The notes under the pieces were generated by a model. The model was not told the origin of the DNA, did not search any database, and saw only the letters and a program-made list of their open reading frames with translations. Below are positions 1 to 9,064 of a DNA stretch of 24,390 nucleotides, piece after piece. Made by a program: the position numbers and the translations under genes. The DNA comes from LW23 sp041287705 (lineage in GTDB: Bacteria > Verrucomicrobiota > Verrucomicrobiia > Methylacidiphilales > UBA1321). Numbering within the stretch: position 1 is the first letter of the stretch; each line of letters begins with the position of its first letter. The stretch spans positions 1 to 24,390 of the forward strand of contig JBGGNE010000459.1 in NCBI GenBank assembly GCA_041287705.1, in the 5' to 3' direction.

Positions 1-2201
1 GTCGTGGAGGCATCGCCCCATCCGGGGTCGCCGCTCATTCGCATCCTGAAGCTTGCTCCAGGCGTGAGTTTCCCGGGGTCAGACTTATCCCGCAGGCTGA
101 GGCGCAGGTAAAGATCCTGGGCATCGAGATCCGCAGCGCATGTCCTGGCAGGCTGGAAGAGTTTGCCGGCATCAGTTCCTCCAGTCGTGTCGCTAAGCAA
201 TTTCCACTCCCTGCTATCCGTACTGTACTCTATTAATGCCACGGCATCGGAGGAGGAAAACTCCAACGGCGGCCCATTCTCAAGACGGAACGCGCTGATC
301 GGCTTGTCGAAATGAAATCTTAGCACGAACTCGGCGGGTTTCCCATCCCTGTCATTTTCCGCAGGGAAAACCAGTGCGGCCGGATTTCCTGGCTCCAGAT
401 CGGTCAGAGCGAAACCGGTAACATGGTAGTATTGGCCACGGGTGTTGCCGTACGGCAGCCAAATGCGCGTTTCACTCACGCTTGTTCTTCTTGGCGTGTA
501 AACAGTGCTGACTTTCACCTGCGGTAAGTAAACGTAAGCGTCCGTAATCACCTGCTCCCACGGGCGTGGCAAACCTCTGCCCAGAACAATCGACAGCGTA
601 TTACCCGTAAGTTTCGCGGAGGGATCCGGGTAACTGCGAGGCCGAATGGCAGGAGGCGTTATGAACTGATCTCCAGGCCTGGGAAGATGAGCTGTCTCGG
701 TCACCCCTGGCCAGGTATCCGTGCGAAAGGGCGACGCGGGCAACCCTTCCCTGTTATACAGATTGCAACCGGCAGGATTTGCAGCCCACGCATATCGAAC
801 CGCGACCGGCCTGGGAACCTGCGGGTTGGAAACAACTACCGACGTGCCATCGACAACGGCATCCGCCCACACGAATTTCTTGTCTTCACCCGCAATAGAA
901 AACTGTTTGAGAGGACCTCCCCGGGCTTCGAGTCCAGAGCCGGTACCGGTAAACTCCACGCGGATGGCCACGCCATGGAGACTCATGCTCTTGTAGAGCG
1001 GGCTCGAGCAAGCCACATCGCGTCCGTACGTCCTGGCAAGCGCCAGAAGGGCCAGCCGTTTCCCCACTTCCAGTTTATTTTTCGGGTGGATGTTGTCAGC
1101 CTCACCCACATCGATGGTGACGGCCATCCCGGTAGAAGGTAAGGCCAGGGCCATCGCCTGAGCCTCGCGAAGTTCTGACAATGCTTCGGCGACAGGAGCG
1201 TTCGGCGGCTTTCCAAAGCTGGTCAGTTGCACAAAATAGAACGGCAATTCCTCGCCACGAGCCGCGCGCCAGGATCGGATAAGTGCCGGAAACAGTGTGC
1301 GGTATTGATAGGCACGTTTCGTATTAGTCTCTCCCTGATACCAGATGATGCCACGCATGGCGAAATGCGTGAACGGATGAATTTCGCCGTTGTAGAGTCC
1401 GGTGGGCAGATGTGGATTCCATCCCATGGGATCCTTTACCGAAGCATGGTAGCTTTTCAGAATCGGCTCCAGCGCCGGCTGGGCGGATAACCCTTCCAGG
1501 CTGATCCATGAGTCCGCCGCCGTTGCACCCTGAGCGCTTTGAATCAACCCAACAGGCACCTGAAGATCCTGCAGAAGTCTGCGCCCAAAGTAGTAAGCGG
1601 TACCGGAGAACCGCCCGACGGTCTGCGGGTTGCACTCGACCCACTGCCCCTGACAGTCGTCTGCCGGGTGCTCCGGAGCATGCAGCCGGGTGATAAAGAG
1701 ACGCATGCGTGGGTGACTGGCAGACTGAATTTCCGCAGCCGCGTTGCTCGTTTCCGCAAGCGGCCACTGCATGTTGGATTGCCCCGAGCACAGCCAGACT
1801 TCGCCAATCAGGATGTTTCTGACCCTAATTCTGGATTCAGCAGCCCCGGCACCTGTGGCGAGTACCGTCATATCGACCGCATCAGTACCGGACCTGGCAG
1901 TGCCGGCGATCGGCTCAAACATAACGGACCATTTGCCGGCCGAGTCAGCCGTGGCGCTTTTCTCCTGCGCGGCCAGCTTCACCGATACGGTCTGTCCAGG
2001 CACCGCCCAACCCCAGATTTTGAATGGCTTATCGGCCTGCAGCACCATGTTATCGCTCAGCGCCGCCGGCAGGCGCAGCCCCGAAGCAGGTGCACTTGAT
2101 TCAGTCGAGCCGGCGAAAGCGATTTCGCCGGATGTTGTCGAAAGCGTGAACATAAGCAAAAAGAGACTGCACAGGGTCGGTATAAATCGAATATTGAGCA
2201 T
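1..2201 (-). CDS. sialate O-acetylesterase (SASA/SGNH family), secreted; C-terminus beyond window edge
   Basis: An open frame of 733 codons starts at ATG 2201 and runs off the left edge with no stop, so the C-terminus is missing. Residues 1-30 form a signal peptide (hydrophobic SLFLLMFTL, then AFA). An N-terminal beta domain follows (about 42-80, with LSDNMVLQ and GWAVPGQ typical of the family). The SGNH esterase domain has the nucleophile motif GQSNM (Ser142), the block IIWYQGETNT (about 285-294) and the catalytic-histidine motif DVGEADNIHPKNK (His372). The far C-terminal part (after about 600) looks like a discoidin-type beta sandwich with LIEYSTDSREWKLL. The family removes O-acetyl groups from sialic acids or, in this phylum, probably from plant or algal polysaccharides; the substrate is inferred. 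It is divergent from the glycosidase at 2365 and may share its control region. Confidence 0.93.
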   Translation of the reverse strand, partial: MLNIRFIPTLCSLFLLMFTLSTTSGEIAFAGSTESSAPASGLRLPAALSDNMVLQADKPFKIWGWAVPGQTVSVKLAAQEKSATADSAGKWSVMFEPIAGTARSGTDAVDMTVLATGAGAAESRIRVRNILIGEVWLCSGQSNMQWPLAETSNAAAEIQSASHPRMRLFITRLHAPEHPADDCQGQWVECNPQTVGRFSGTAYYFGRRLLQDLQVPVGLIQSAQGATAADSWISLEGLSAQPALEPILKSYHASVKDPMGWNPHLPTGLYNGEIHPFTHFAMRGIIWYQGETNTKRAYQYRTLFPALIRSWRAARGEELPFYFVQLTSFGKPPNAPVAEALSELREAQAMALALPSTGMAVTIDVGEADNIHPKNKLEVGKRLALLALARTYGRDVACSSPLYKSMSLHGVAIRVEFTGTGSGLEARGGPLKQFSIAGEDKKFVWADAVVDGTSVVVSNPQVPRPVAVRYAWAANPAGCNLYNREGLPASPFRTDTWPGVTETAHLPRPGDQFITPPAIRPRSYPDPSAKLTGNTLSIVLGRGLPRPWEQVITDAYVYLPQVKVSTVYTPRRTSVSETRIWLPYGNTRGQYYHVTGFALTDLEPGNPAALVFPAENDRDGKPAEFVLRFHFDKPISAFRLENGPPLEFSSSDAVALIEYSTDSREWKLLSDTTGGTDAGKLFQPARTCAADLDAQDLYLRLSLRDKSDPGKLTPGASFRMRMSGDPGWGDAST

Positions 2202-2252
2202 ATCAGGACTACTGCAGGCTGAAACGAATTCTTAAATGAGGGAAGATTGCAA

Positions 2253-2281
2253 TTGAAAGCTAACCAGTTTGCATCTATACC
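2253..2281 (+). promoter_or_regulatory. candidate sigma70 promoter of the GH-A glycosidase
   Basis: A -35-like TTGAAA (2253-2258), a 17-bp spacer and a -10-like TATACC (2276-2281) lie in the divergent intergenic region, with a predicted transcription start near 2288. The match is partial but the spacing is ideal. The start would fall inside the CTTTAAAG motif described separately, which is where a repressor could act. Confidence 0.4.
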
Positions 2282-2296
2282 TCTTTAAAGGAGTAG
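2281..2296. promoter_or_regulatory. CTTTAAAG/GGAGTAGG motif, copy 1 (candidate operator)
   Basis: The 8-bp palindrome CTTTAAAG (2283-2290) extends to CTTTAAAGGAGTAGG on the plus strand. The same 15 bases occur in reverse complement at 4541-4555. The centre is 78.5 bp upstream of the chosen start of the glycosidase (2365) and about 85 bp upstream of the divergent esterase start (2201). It overlaps the predicted transcription start. Although it contains AAAGGAG, there is no start codon just downstream, so it is not a ribosome binding site for an annotated gene. Confidence 0.45.
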
Positions 2297-2364
2297 GCTT
2301 ACCACTTCTTTTTGTAAGACGCTATCACAAATTTCGCCATTTCCAAACCGCCACGGAAACTGAA

Positions 2365-4134
2365 ATGCACACATCCCTCTCTGTCTCTTTCCGCTTACCC
2401 AAACTCCTCTCTTCTGTCTTACACTCTGCCCGAGCTACATCTGTCGGACTCATTATTTTAGTTGCCCTAATACCATTCACAAGGGTTTCTAATGCCGCAG
2501 ATGATGGCCCGTTGGTTTTTGGCATGTCAAACAGCGCGGAAACAAGTGCGGAAAATTCTAAACTCTGGCCGAAAATGAAAGAAATCGGCATAACCGCTAT
2601 AAAGGAGTTCCCAGAGTGGGAAGGAATACAAAAAACTAAAGATTCATGGAACTGGGCCAACGCCGACGCTACTCTGGCGGAAGCCAAAGCCAATGACATG
2701 AGCCTCTATGGTTTGCTTCTTTATTTGCCTGCGTGGGCATCCTCCAGCGGGAAAGGACGGCACTGGCCAATGGCAGACATCAAAGACTGGGAAACCTATG
2801 CAGAGTCAACCATTGGCCGTTACAAAGACATCACCTGCTGGGAAGTCTACAACGAGTTCAACTCGCCTGCATTTGCCAAAAACGGTACGCCGAAAGACTA
2901 CGCACAGATTCTCGCTGCAACCTACCGCGCGGCCAAACGGGCCAATCCCAAAGCCCGCATAGGAATGGGGTGCGCGGATGTGAGCTACAGCTTCTTTGAG
3001 CAGGTCATTAAAGAGGGAGGCGCGGGCCACTTTGACTTTATTGCCGTACATCCTTACTCCGTGATGGAAGCTGTGTCCTCCGGACGGGAGGAGCCCATGC
3101 TGACTATGGTGAAAAACCTGCGCGCTCTGCTCAGAAAGACTGGTCAGAATGAAAACATGGAGATTGTCGTCTCCGAAAATGGAGTCAATGCACTTGCCAC
3201 ACCGGAAGCCGAGCAGAAGCAGGCCTCCGGTCTGGTGAAGGGTCATACCCTCTGTTTCGCGCTCGGCATCAATCAGATCTACTGGTTTGAAGGTCGCGGC
3301 CCTGCCTATGGCTCCGGCCGGACCTTTGGTATGCTGCGCAAAGACTGGTCGCCACGCCCCTCTTACTACGCCATGAAGACCATGACGGGCCTCTTTGGCA
3401 AAGATGCGCGCCGGATCGGCTGGTACAACCCTACGGGCAAGAGCTACGGATTCGTATTCCGGGGTGTCGCCGGCCCTGTGCTGGTCATGTGGGCAGATGG
3501 AGCAGCGGACACCGTGGCGCTTGATGGCAAGGTCACGGTCACGAAGCCTGATGGCACCCAAAGCACTGCTGCCAATGGGAAGATTGAGCTGACGGGAGAT
3601 CCAGTCTTCATCACGGATATTCCTCAAGCCATAGTGGAAGAAGCCCGCGCCAATGCTTCGAAGCCGATGCCATGGCTTAAGGATTTTGCCAAATCGGAAA
3701 GCGTATCGGTCGTGATGGGTGCATCCAACGTGGAGTCAGGGCTGATGCAGGTCGATCGCGGCGACGGAAAAACGACGACGGGCCTGGTCAATGGCATCCA
3801 CGCGCGCCGCGTAGAGAAAAATCCCTACATGTACTTTGATGTTGACGACAGCTATGCTTCCGTAGGGGACAACAACCTGGAAATTACTGTAACCGCCATG
3901 CCGGTTGATGCCACTAAGGGTGCCAGCATCAACCTGCTGTATGAAGGCTCGGCGCGTTATACGGAAACGAAGGACCGCTTCACGCTGGAAAAGAAGGCGG
4001 AATGGCAGACCTACACGTTCAAGCTCAGCGATGCCAACTTTGGCGGATCCTGGGGCTGGAATTTCCGATTCAACCAGGCACAGAACGCCTGGATTAAGGA
4101 AGTGTCCGTCAAACGCACAGGTGACAAACACTAA
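2365..4134 (+). CDS. secreted clan GH-A glycoside hydrolase (GH39/GH5-like)
   Basis: 589 aa from ATG 2365. This start is preferred over the upstream frame opening at 2269 because it gives a clean signal peptide: a basic start, the hydrophobic stretch SVGLIILVALIPF at about 26-38, and cleavage after SNA at 44. The catalytic TIM barrel covers roughly 48-390. The clan GH-A acid/base motif is WEVYNEFN (Asn163-Glu164), an active-site His lies in AVHPYS (about 229), and the nucleophile is in VVSENG (Glu271). The C-terminal 180 residues look like beta-sandwich modules. The overall look is GH39-like or PslG-like, acting on beta-linked xylan- or mannan-type glycans, but family and substrate are not settled by eye. 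The gene is divergent from the esterase and shares a promoter-proximal motif with the gene at 4631. No clear Shine-Dalgarno. Confidence 0.85.
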   Translation: MHTSLSVSFRLPKLLSSVLHSARATSVGLIILVALIPFTRVSNAADDGPLVFGMSNSAETSAENSKLWPKMKEIGITAIKEFPEWEGIQKTKDSWNWANADATLAEAKANDMSLYGLLLYLPAWASSSGKGRHWPMADIKDWETYAESTIGRYKDITCWEVYNEFNSPAFAKNGTPKDYAQILAATYRAAKRANPKARIGMGCADVSYSFFEQVIKEGGAGHFDFIAVHPYSVMEAVSSGREEPMLTMVKNLRALLRKTGQNENMEIVVSENGVNALATPEAEQKQASGLVKGHTLCFALGINQIYWFEGRGPAYGSGRTFGMLRKDWSPRPSYYAMKTMTGLFGKDARRIGWYNPTGKSYGFVFRGVAGPVLVMWADGAADTVALDGKVTVTKPDGTQSTAANGKIELTGDPVFITDIPQAIVEEARANASKPMPWLKDFAKSESVSVVMGASNVESGLMQVDRGDGKTTTGLVNGIHARRVEKNPYMYFDVDDSYASVGDNNLEITVTAMPVDATKGASINLLYEGSARYTETKDRFTLEKKAEWQTYTFKLSDANFGGSWGWNFRFNQAQNAWIKEVSVKRTGDKH

Positions 4135-4181
4135 GAGAAGTTGCGCCATCCCACGCCACGCATGGACAATGTCTGGTTGAA

Positions 4182-4373
4182 CTAAACCGTCGCAGGCATA
4201 CCGAATACCGGCAGGCCAATAATCATATGGGCGATCAACTCCACCACCACATGGGCGACAAACCATGCAATCCCGGAGAGCACGAGCAGCGTGCTGCTTT
4301 TCCATGTACGCCAACTGCGGGGATGCTGGGGATGAGTGTCAGCAGTGGATGCGTCGGCGTTCGAGGAAGTCAT
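4182..4373 (-). CDS. small hypothetical membrane protein
   Basis: 63 aa from ATG 4373; an in-frame ATG at 4415 would add 14 residues. The first 25 residues are polar (Ser/Thr/Asp/His rich), followed by a long apolar segment at about 28-57 (STLLVLSGIAWFVAHVVVEL onward, ending GLPVFGMPATV). This composition is typical of a real single-helix or helical-hairpin membrane protein rather than a chance frame. It is not a shadow, because the opposite strand here has no convincing gene. It converges on the glycosidase. No Shine-Dalgarno is seen and I do not recognise a family. It could still be spurious. Confidence 0.5.
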   Translation of the reverse strand: MTSSNADASTADTHPQHPRSWRTWKSSTLLVLSGIAWFVAHVVVELIAHMIIGLPVFGMPATV

Positions 4374-4519
4374 GGCAAGATGTTGGTGAAATACAAAAAT
4401 GTTAGTCTTGCCCATACAAATACTTCAACACTCGCCGAAAAGCGAGAGTTATTCCGGAAAAGTACTTCGTGCTTGCGAGAAGATGCTTTGATTAAAATGA
4501 GAGAAACAACGTTTTATCA

Positions 4520-4579
4520 TTGACTTGCCTCTCTATTTTCCCTACTCCTTTAAAGAAGTAAGTCAACTCCTTTAATGTG
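4520..4579 (+). promoter_or_regulatory. control region of the first pilin-like unit, with motif copies 2 and 3
   Basis: TTGACT (4520-4525) could be a -35 element; the -10 at the right spacing (TACTCC, 4543-4548) is weak. ACTCCTTTAA occurs twice as a direct repeat, at 4544-4553 and 4566-4575, exactly 22 bp (about two helical turns) apart. The first copy sits in a 15-bp inverted match to the site at 2283-2297. The centre of CTTTAAAG (4548-4555) is 79.5 bp upstream of the ATG at 4631, almost the same distance as at the glycosidase. Confidence 0.45.
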
Positions 4580-4630
4580 CAGGATTCCCAGTTGTCTGGT
4601 ACATGCAGCCATTAAATTCCAACGAATTCT

Positions 4631-7600
4631 ATGAGTACGCCCTTTTACCTACCATCTTTACGGGCTTCTGATCGCCGTCAAAGCCGCGCAGTAGCCTTGA
4701 TCATGGTGTTGATGGCGGTCGCCCTACTTACCATCGTGATTCTCGCCTTTTTCAGTCGAGCTGTGCTTAACAGGCAAATTGCATTTTCCAGTACTGGTAT
4801 GGCAAAGGCAGACTTCATGGCCAGAAATGCACAGGAGTGGGTGGTGGGCGAAATAAGGCGTGAAATCGCCGATGGCTCGGTTGTTCCCGACGCGGCCAAC
4901 GAATTGCGCAAGTACGGCGTCACCATGTATCAACCACTAAGCGGGCACGATTCTTCCCCCGTGGTGATGGGGCGCGATCCTGCTCTTGCCGCAACAAATG
5001 TTGCGTTCGCCACGATCGTGAAAGTATCGGCAGCCAACATGGCGGTACGGCCAGGCGGTACCGCGACAGCGTCAGGCATAAGCATTACTGAGCCCAGCGC
5101 CAACGGACGATCAGTCTCGCGTTCAAGATGGTTTGGCACCAAAGGTCCGGGACTCGGCTCGCAGAATATCATGCCAACATGGTATTATCAGACGCGGGGC
5201 AATGGGATACAGACTCCGGCAATCGCCGATGCATCCAATCCCGCCGCCAGGGATTACGTCCTCGGTCGCTTTGCGTTCACCGTTTATGATCTGAGCGGAC
5301 GCATGAACGCCAATGTGGTGGGCTGCCCAACCGTGGCAGCGTCGCAGATGTCAGGTGATACCTCGCTTGCCCGCATTAACCTCAACAAGGTGGATGCCGT
5401 CTGGACCACCATGGCCATCGACAAGCTCATGAGCTGGAGAAATGGCACAGCGGCCGCCTCGGGATCGGCCTACAAGACCTACGTTGATACTTTCGCCAAA
5501 GCGAATGGATTCGCAACGATTCCGAACGGCCATAACGCGTTCTTAACGCGCAGGGACCTCTTAAATGCGGTGGCAAACGGGATTCTGCCGTCAGCCGCCG
5601 ACAGCCTGACGGCCTTTTCCTGCGCACTCGCGGCGCCGTCCTGGGGGCCCACGGATATTGCCGGCTCCACGATCGATTACAGGGCGAACGCCAACGACCC
5701 TGCCGGAGTGAACCGCTTTATCCCCAATGTCCGCCATCCCGCCGACGCCACTATTAAGCATTACAAGGACGACGGTACTTTCACGACCTATACGGTTCAG
5801 GCTGGGGAAAGCCTGATCCGCACCCGCTTTTCCCTCGCGCGGCTCGCCTGGATCACACCCAGTGGACCGAAAACCGGCATGCAACAGGCCATCAAGGATT
5901 GCTTTGGCCTCGAGTGGGACGCCGTGAAGTGGCGGTGGGACTATGTGGCCGCCAAGGCGCCGCCCGGCGTTGCCATCAAGACTCTCGAGCAGGTGGCTCT
6001 GGAAAAACGGGAGCCGAATTTCTTTGAATTGCTCAATGCAGGGATCCTGAAAGGCTCCCTGGGGCGGGACCCGGGCAAGGGATGCGATACCTCCATCGCG
6101 GGCGGCGTCGGGGTATACTCCAGCTTCTATGACCAATACAAGACAGAGGCAAATTTACAGCTCATGCAGATTGGCGCCAATATCTTTGACCAGTATGATG
6201 CGGACAGCTACCCCACCGCGATCCATTTCGACGCCTTTGGTCTGACGAAAGTGGACGACCTGATCATTCAGACGGTCTATGGAATCGAAAATCTGCCCTA
6301 CTTGCTGGGCCTGTTGCCCATAGCCATATCAGACCCTGTGCCGCCTGCGGCTGGCTCACCTGGAGTCCACAAAACCTGGATGCAACCTCAGGTGTGGAAC
6401 CCTCATGAAATCCCAACCGCAGCCCTTCCCGGTTATCCCGCCTCCTTCCGTGCTTACGCGTATGGCAGGGTCTATAGTGCATGGAATACTACCGCGGTAA
6501 CCAAGCCTCTGAAGTTGGGACCGATGACAACCTATGATGATGGAACCGGGACCGTGCTGACACCCGGCCGCCTGGGAGAAATATACTTCAATAATCCAGC
6601 AGACAATACCTCTCCCTTTTACAACAATCCGCTTCCGCTGACGCTGGATCTGCTGACAAGCAGCGGTCTCCCCATTGTGGATAAGGTAAAAACGCCGAAA
6701 GAGAACTACTATGATAGTACAAAGTGGGACGATCTGGCCGCAGACAATGGGACTCCGAATAAGTTTGCAGGATTTTCCACCGTTGGCGATCCAGCCTACA
6801 ACCCCGATCCCGATCCTGCCAAGAACGTCGTTTATCACTTTATCCTTCCGGACGCTACTGATACGGTTTCTTATTCCCTCCAGTACCTGGGGCCTGACGG
6901 GGTCTACCATCCGTATAATTTTATGGGACGCATGGCGCAATCCATCTCGCCAGGTTCCAAGATGATAAAACCAGGCGGGGAATCAAATAAGGCGGGTATT
7001 GTGCCTGCCACATCGGTAGAGGGGTCGACCGTCGTGCCGGGATGGGGCCCGCAGCGTCTGGATCCACGCACTGACCGGTTCTCTTCATCCACCCAGTGGT
7101 GGGGGAAGAATAATCCATCCCAAAGGACCATGTACGCTGCGCCAAGCGGGGGAATGTCGCCACCGCAGGGCTCCGGCGCGGGGGGGACGGGTTGCTTCAG
7201 CATCCCCTACCTGCCGGGTATCTTCACCTACACGCCTCTTTATGATCCAACCACATTACCGGTCCAGGCAGGGGGAATTATTCCTTTATGGTCCCTCAAC
7301 GATCCCAATTTCGAGCTCCTTTATTCCGGCATTTTAAGAAAGGCTTATTACGCAGATCAGGACGGCGTGGTGCGGTATGGCGATTCCTATCGGCAGAATA
7401 TCGCAAGCGGAGACGGCATTCAAACGTATCATGGAACAGCAGTCGTCACCCCTGACAGCACTCTTACGAATCCCAAAACAGGCAGCGTGCTAAGGCGCCG
7501 CCCTGTTGTGCTGAATCGGCCCTTTCGTTCCGTGGGCGAACTCGCGTTTGCGCACCGGGATCTGCCCTTCAAAACACTCGACTTCTGGTCGCCCCGGAGC

Positions 7601-8146
7601 GCTGATGCCGCGCTGCTCGACCTGTTTGCCATCGTCGAGTCTCCACAAATGACAGCGGGCCACATCAATCCCAACACGATGCCCGCACCGGTCATGAAAG
7701 CCGTCTTTACCGACGCGTGGAAGAACCAAACTCTCAACGACAAAATCACCGACACCGAGGCGCAACGGCTCTCCACGAATATTCTCACCTCCGTCGTCAC
7801 CGCACCGTACGCAAACCGCGCGGATCTTGCCACCCTCATGGGACCGATTGTCAGCGGACCCACCAATAACGTAACATTTAACACGACCGTTACTGCCGAT
7901 GCCAACTGGGCTAATAAATCCTACGTGGAAACTCCCGTACGTTCGCTGGCAGATGTTACCCAAACCCGAACCTGGAATTTTCTCATCGACGTGGTGGCGC
8001 AGACAGGAAAGCTGACGCCGGGAGCGTCTGATCTAAGCAAATTCATCGTGGAGGGAGAACGACGCTACTGGCTGAGCGTGGCAATTGACCGCTACACGGG
8101 CAAGGTAGTGAGCCGACAACTTGAGCCAGTATACGACAATGACTAA
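4631..8146 (+). CDS. very large GspK/PilX-like pilin-type protein (Verru_Chthon A-like, divergent)
   Basis: 1171 aa. A basic leader (ASDRRQSR) precedes one hydrophobic helix at about 21-44 (AVALIMVLMAVALLTIVILA), followed by an amphipathic stretch, the layout of GspK/PilX-type minor pilins. There is no Glu at position +5, as in GspK. The huge extracellular part is Gly/Pro/Asn-rich. Near the C-terminus, FRSVGEL and the segment GHINPNTMPAPVMKAVF resemble the conserved Asn-rich helix-hairpin region of GspK-type proteins. It resembles the cassette A protein at 10750 in size and N-terminus, but lacks the latter's EPFSSAGRINMN block and KRFAP tail, so I call it a distant paralogue. It overlaps the next gene by 8 bases. 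Inferred role: tip or anchor component of a pilus or pseudopilus. Confidence 0.75.
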   Translation: MSTPFYLPSLRASDRRQSRAVALIMVLMAVALLTIVILAFFSRAVLNRQIAFSSTGMAKADFMARNAQEWVVGEIRREIADGSVVPDAANELRKYGVTMYQPLSGHDSSPVVMGRDPALAATNVAFATIVKVSAANMAVRPGGTATASGISITEPSANGRSVSRSRWFGTKGPGLGSQNIMPTWYYQTRGNGIQTPAIADASNPAARDYVLGRFAFTVYDLSGRMNANVVGCPTVAASQMSGDTSLARINLNKVDAVWTTMAIDKLMSWRNGTAAASGSAYKTYVDTFAKANGFATIPNGHNAFLTRRDLLNAVANGILPSAADSLTAFSCALAAPSWGPTDIAGSTIDYRANANDPAGVNRFIPNVRHPADATIKHYKDDGTFTTYTVQAGESLIRTRFSLARLAWITPSGPKTGMQQAIKDCFGLEWDAVKWRWDYVAAKAPPGVAIKTLEQVALEKREPNFFELLNAGILKGSLGRDPGKGCDTSIAGGVGVYSSFYDQYKTEANLQLMQIGANIFDQYDADSYPTAIHFDAFGLTKVDDLIIQTVYGIENLPYLLGLLPIAISDPVPPAAGSPGVHKTWMQPQVWNPHEIPTAALPGYPASFRAYAYGRVYSAWNTTAVTKPLKLGPMTTYDDGTGTVLTPGRLGEIYFNNPADNTSPFYNNPLPLTLDLLTSSGLPIVDKVKTPKENYYDSTKWDDLAADNGTPNKFAGFSTVGDPAYNPDPDPAKNVVYHFILPDATDTVSYSLQYLGPDGVYHPYNFMGRMAQSISPGSKMIKPGGESNKAGIVPATSVEGSTVVPGWGPQRLDPRTDRFSSSTQWWGKNNPSQRTMYAAPSGGMSPPQGSGAGGTGCFSIPYLPGIFTYTPLYDPTTLPVQAGGIIPLWSLNDPNFELLYSGILRKAYYADQDGVVRYGDSYRQNIASGDGIQTYHGTAVVTPDSTLTNPKTGSVLRRRPVVLNRPFRSVGELAFAHRDLPFKTLDFWSPRSADAALLDLFAIVESPQMTAGHINPNTMPAPVMKAVFTDAWKNQTLNDKITDTEAQRLSTNILTSVVTAPYANRADLATLMGPIVSGPTNNVTFNTTVTADANWANKSYVETPVRSLADVTQTRTWNFLIDVVAQTGKLTPGASDLSKFIVEGERRYWLSVAIDRYTGKVVSRQLEPVYDND

Positions 8147-8876
8147 AAAACTGCTCCTCCGCACTCTGCTATGTGCTCAACATTGCGCCCTTGCTTCTCT
8201 CGTGACGACAGCGGCAGCATACTGGTGTCCTGACATACTGCACGTCTCGTCTGTTGCTGCTGCGAATCCCCTGATCAGTTTGCCCTCGGGAGACTTTTCT
8301 TGCTCAGTTGAAGTTTCGCCACACACCGTCCCCAAACCGGATCCTGCCTTTCCCGAAAGGCGCACATCCGCCGTACTCAAACGCATCGTCATCGTCCAGG
8401 TGGGGAAAGTCCGCCGGGACGTCAGTCACTGGTCGGACAACAGCGTTTCGGAACTCTGGAGTCTTACCGACAAGGGAGTCGGGCTGTATCAAAGCAATAC
8501 CTACAATCGCGATGTCTACTTGCTACGCGGCGATCTGAAGAACGAAGCCTGCCCCCCTCTACTCCGCTTCGACGCCGAGTCGGTATCTTGGATCACTGTA
8601 CAGTCTCTCAACCCGGAAACTGCCGGTGCGGGTGCGCTCAAACACTATCGAGCGGAAGTAGTGGTCAGCAAAGCAGAGGGAAACATTCCGGCTGTTACCG
8701 CCTTGTACCAGGCATGGATTGACCCAACCACTCTGCAACCCGCCAAGTACGATGATGGGGAAAACTTGTACGTTCTTTCCTTTGGATCTGCGCCGGCGGC
8801 ACCCGTCATGCCTGAAAAGATTCGCGCCGAGCTTATACGCTGGCAGGAAAAAGCTTTTCCTAAAGCACATCGTTAG
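8139..8876 (+). CDS. secreted hypothetical protein paired with the large pilin-like protein
   Basis: 245 aa from ATG 8139, which overlaps the previous stop (ATGACTAA), implying translational coupling. An alternative TTG at 8121 is less likely. A signal peptide is plausible (MTKKLLLRTLL, then ASLVTTAAA), with cleavage perhaps as late as VAAANPL (about residue 43). The rest is a soluble, mixed alpha/beta sequence with no motif I recognise; conserved-looking stretches include WSDNSVSELWSLTDKGVGLY and YQAWIDPTTLQPAKY. It is the last gene before a strong terminator, so it forms a two-gene unit with 4631-8146. Function unknown; a periplasmic or outer-surface partner of the pilin-like protein is the simplest inference. 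Confidence 0.8.
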   Translation: MTKKLLLRTLLCAQHCALASLVTTAAAYWCPDILHVSSVAAANPLISLPSGDFSCSVEVSPHTVPKPDPAFPERRTSAVLKRIVIVQVGKVRRDVSHWSDNSVSELWSLTDKGVGLYQSNTYNRDVYLLRGDLKNEACPPLLRFDAESVSWITVQSLNPETAGAGALKHYRAEVVVSKAEGNIPAVTALYQAWIDPTTLQPAKYDDGENLYVLSFGSAPAAPVMPEKIRAELIRWQEKAFPKAHR

Positions 8877-8891
8877 CACGGCCTGCTTCAT

Positions 8892-8926
8892 TCCCGTGTC
8901 AGACTCTTTGTCTGACACGGGATTTT
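8892..8926 (+). terminator. intrinsic (rho-independent) terminator
   Basis: A perfect 13-bp stem (TCCCGTGTCAGAC paired with GTCTGACACGGGA) with a 5-nt loop TCTTT is followed by TTTT. It lies 16 bp after the stop at 8876 and ends the 4631-8876 unit, separating it from the cassette genes that begin at 9065. Confidence 0.92.
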
Positions 8927-9064
8927 CATGTAGCAGCCTCACTGCTGCACAGCTCTGGGAAGTGCGCCCATCAAAGCGGAGTTCTTCGAGAGAAATTCTG
9001 CAATGCATCAATATGCAATGAGTTCAAATTGTCTTGCCAATACCTTGTATGCAATTGTACTTTT

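Noticed and set aside
687..2235. Several plus-strand frames over the left edge
   Set aside because: The minus strand encodes one continuous esterase with GQSNM and IHPKNK motifs across the whole stretch. The gene is easy to overlook only because its end lies outside the window.
2287..2293. AAAGGAG as a ribosome binding site
   Set aside because: No start codon follows at usable distance in any frame; it is part of the repeated CTTTAAAG motif instead.
2806..3627. 273-codon open frame on the minus strand inside the glycosidase gene
   Set aside because: It lies wholly opposite a clear glycoside hydrolase with catalytic motifs and signal peptide; its product shows no domain and is a codon-bias shadow.
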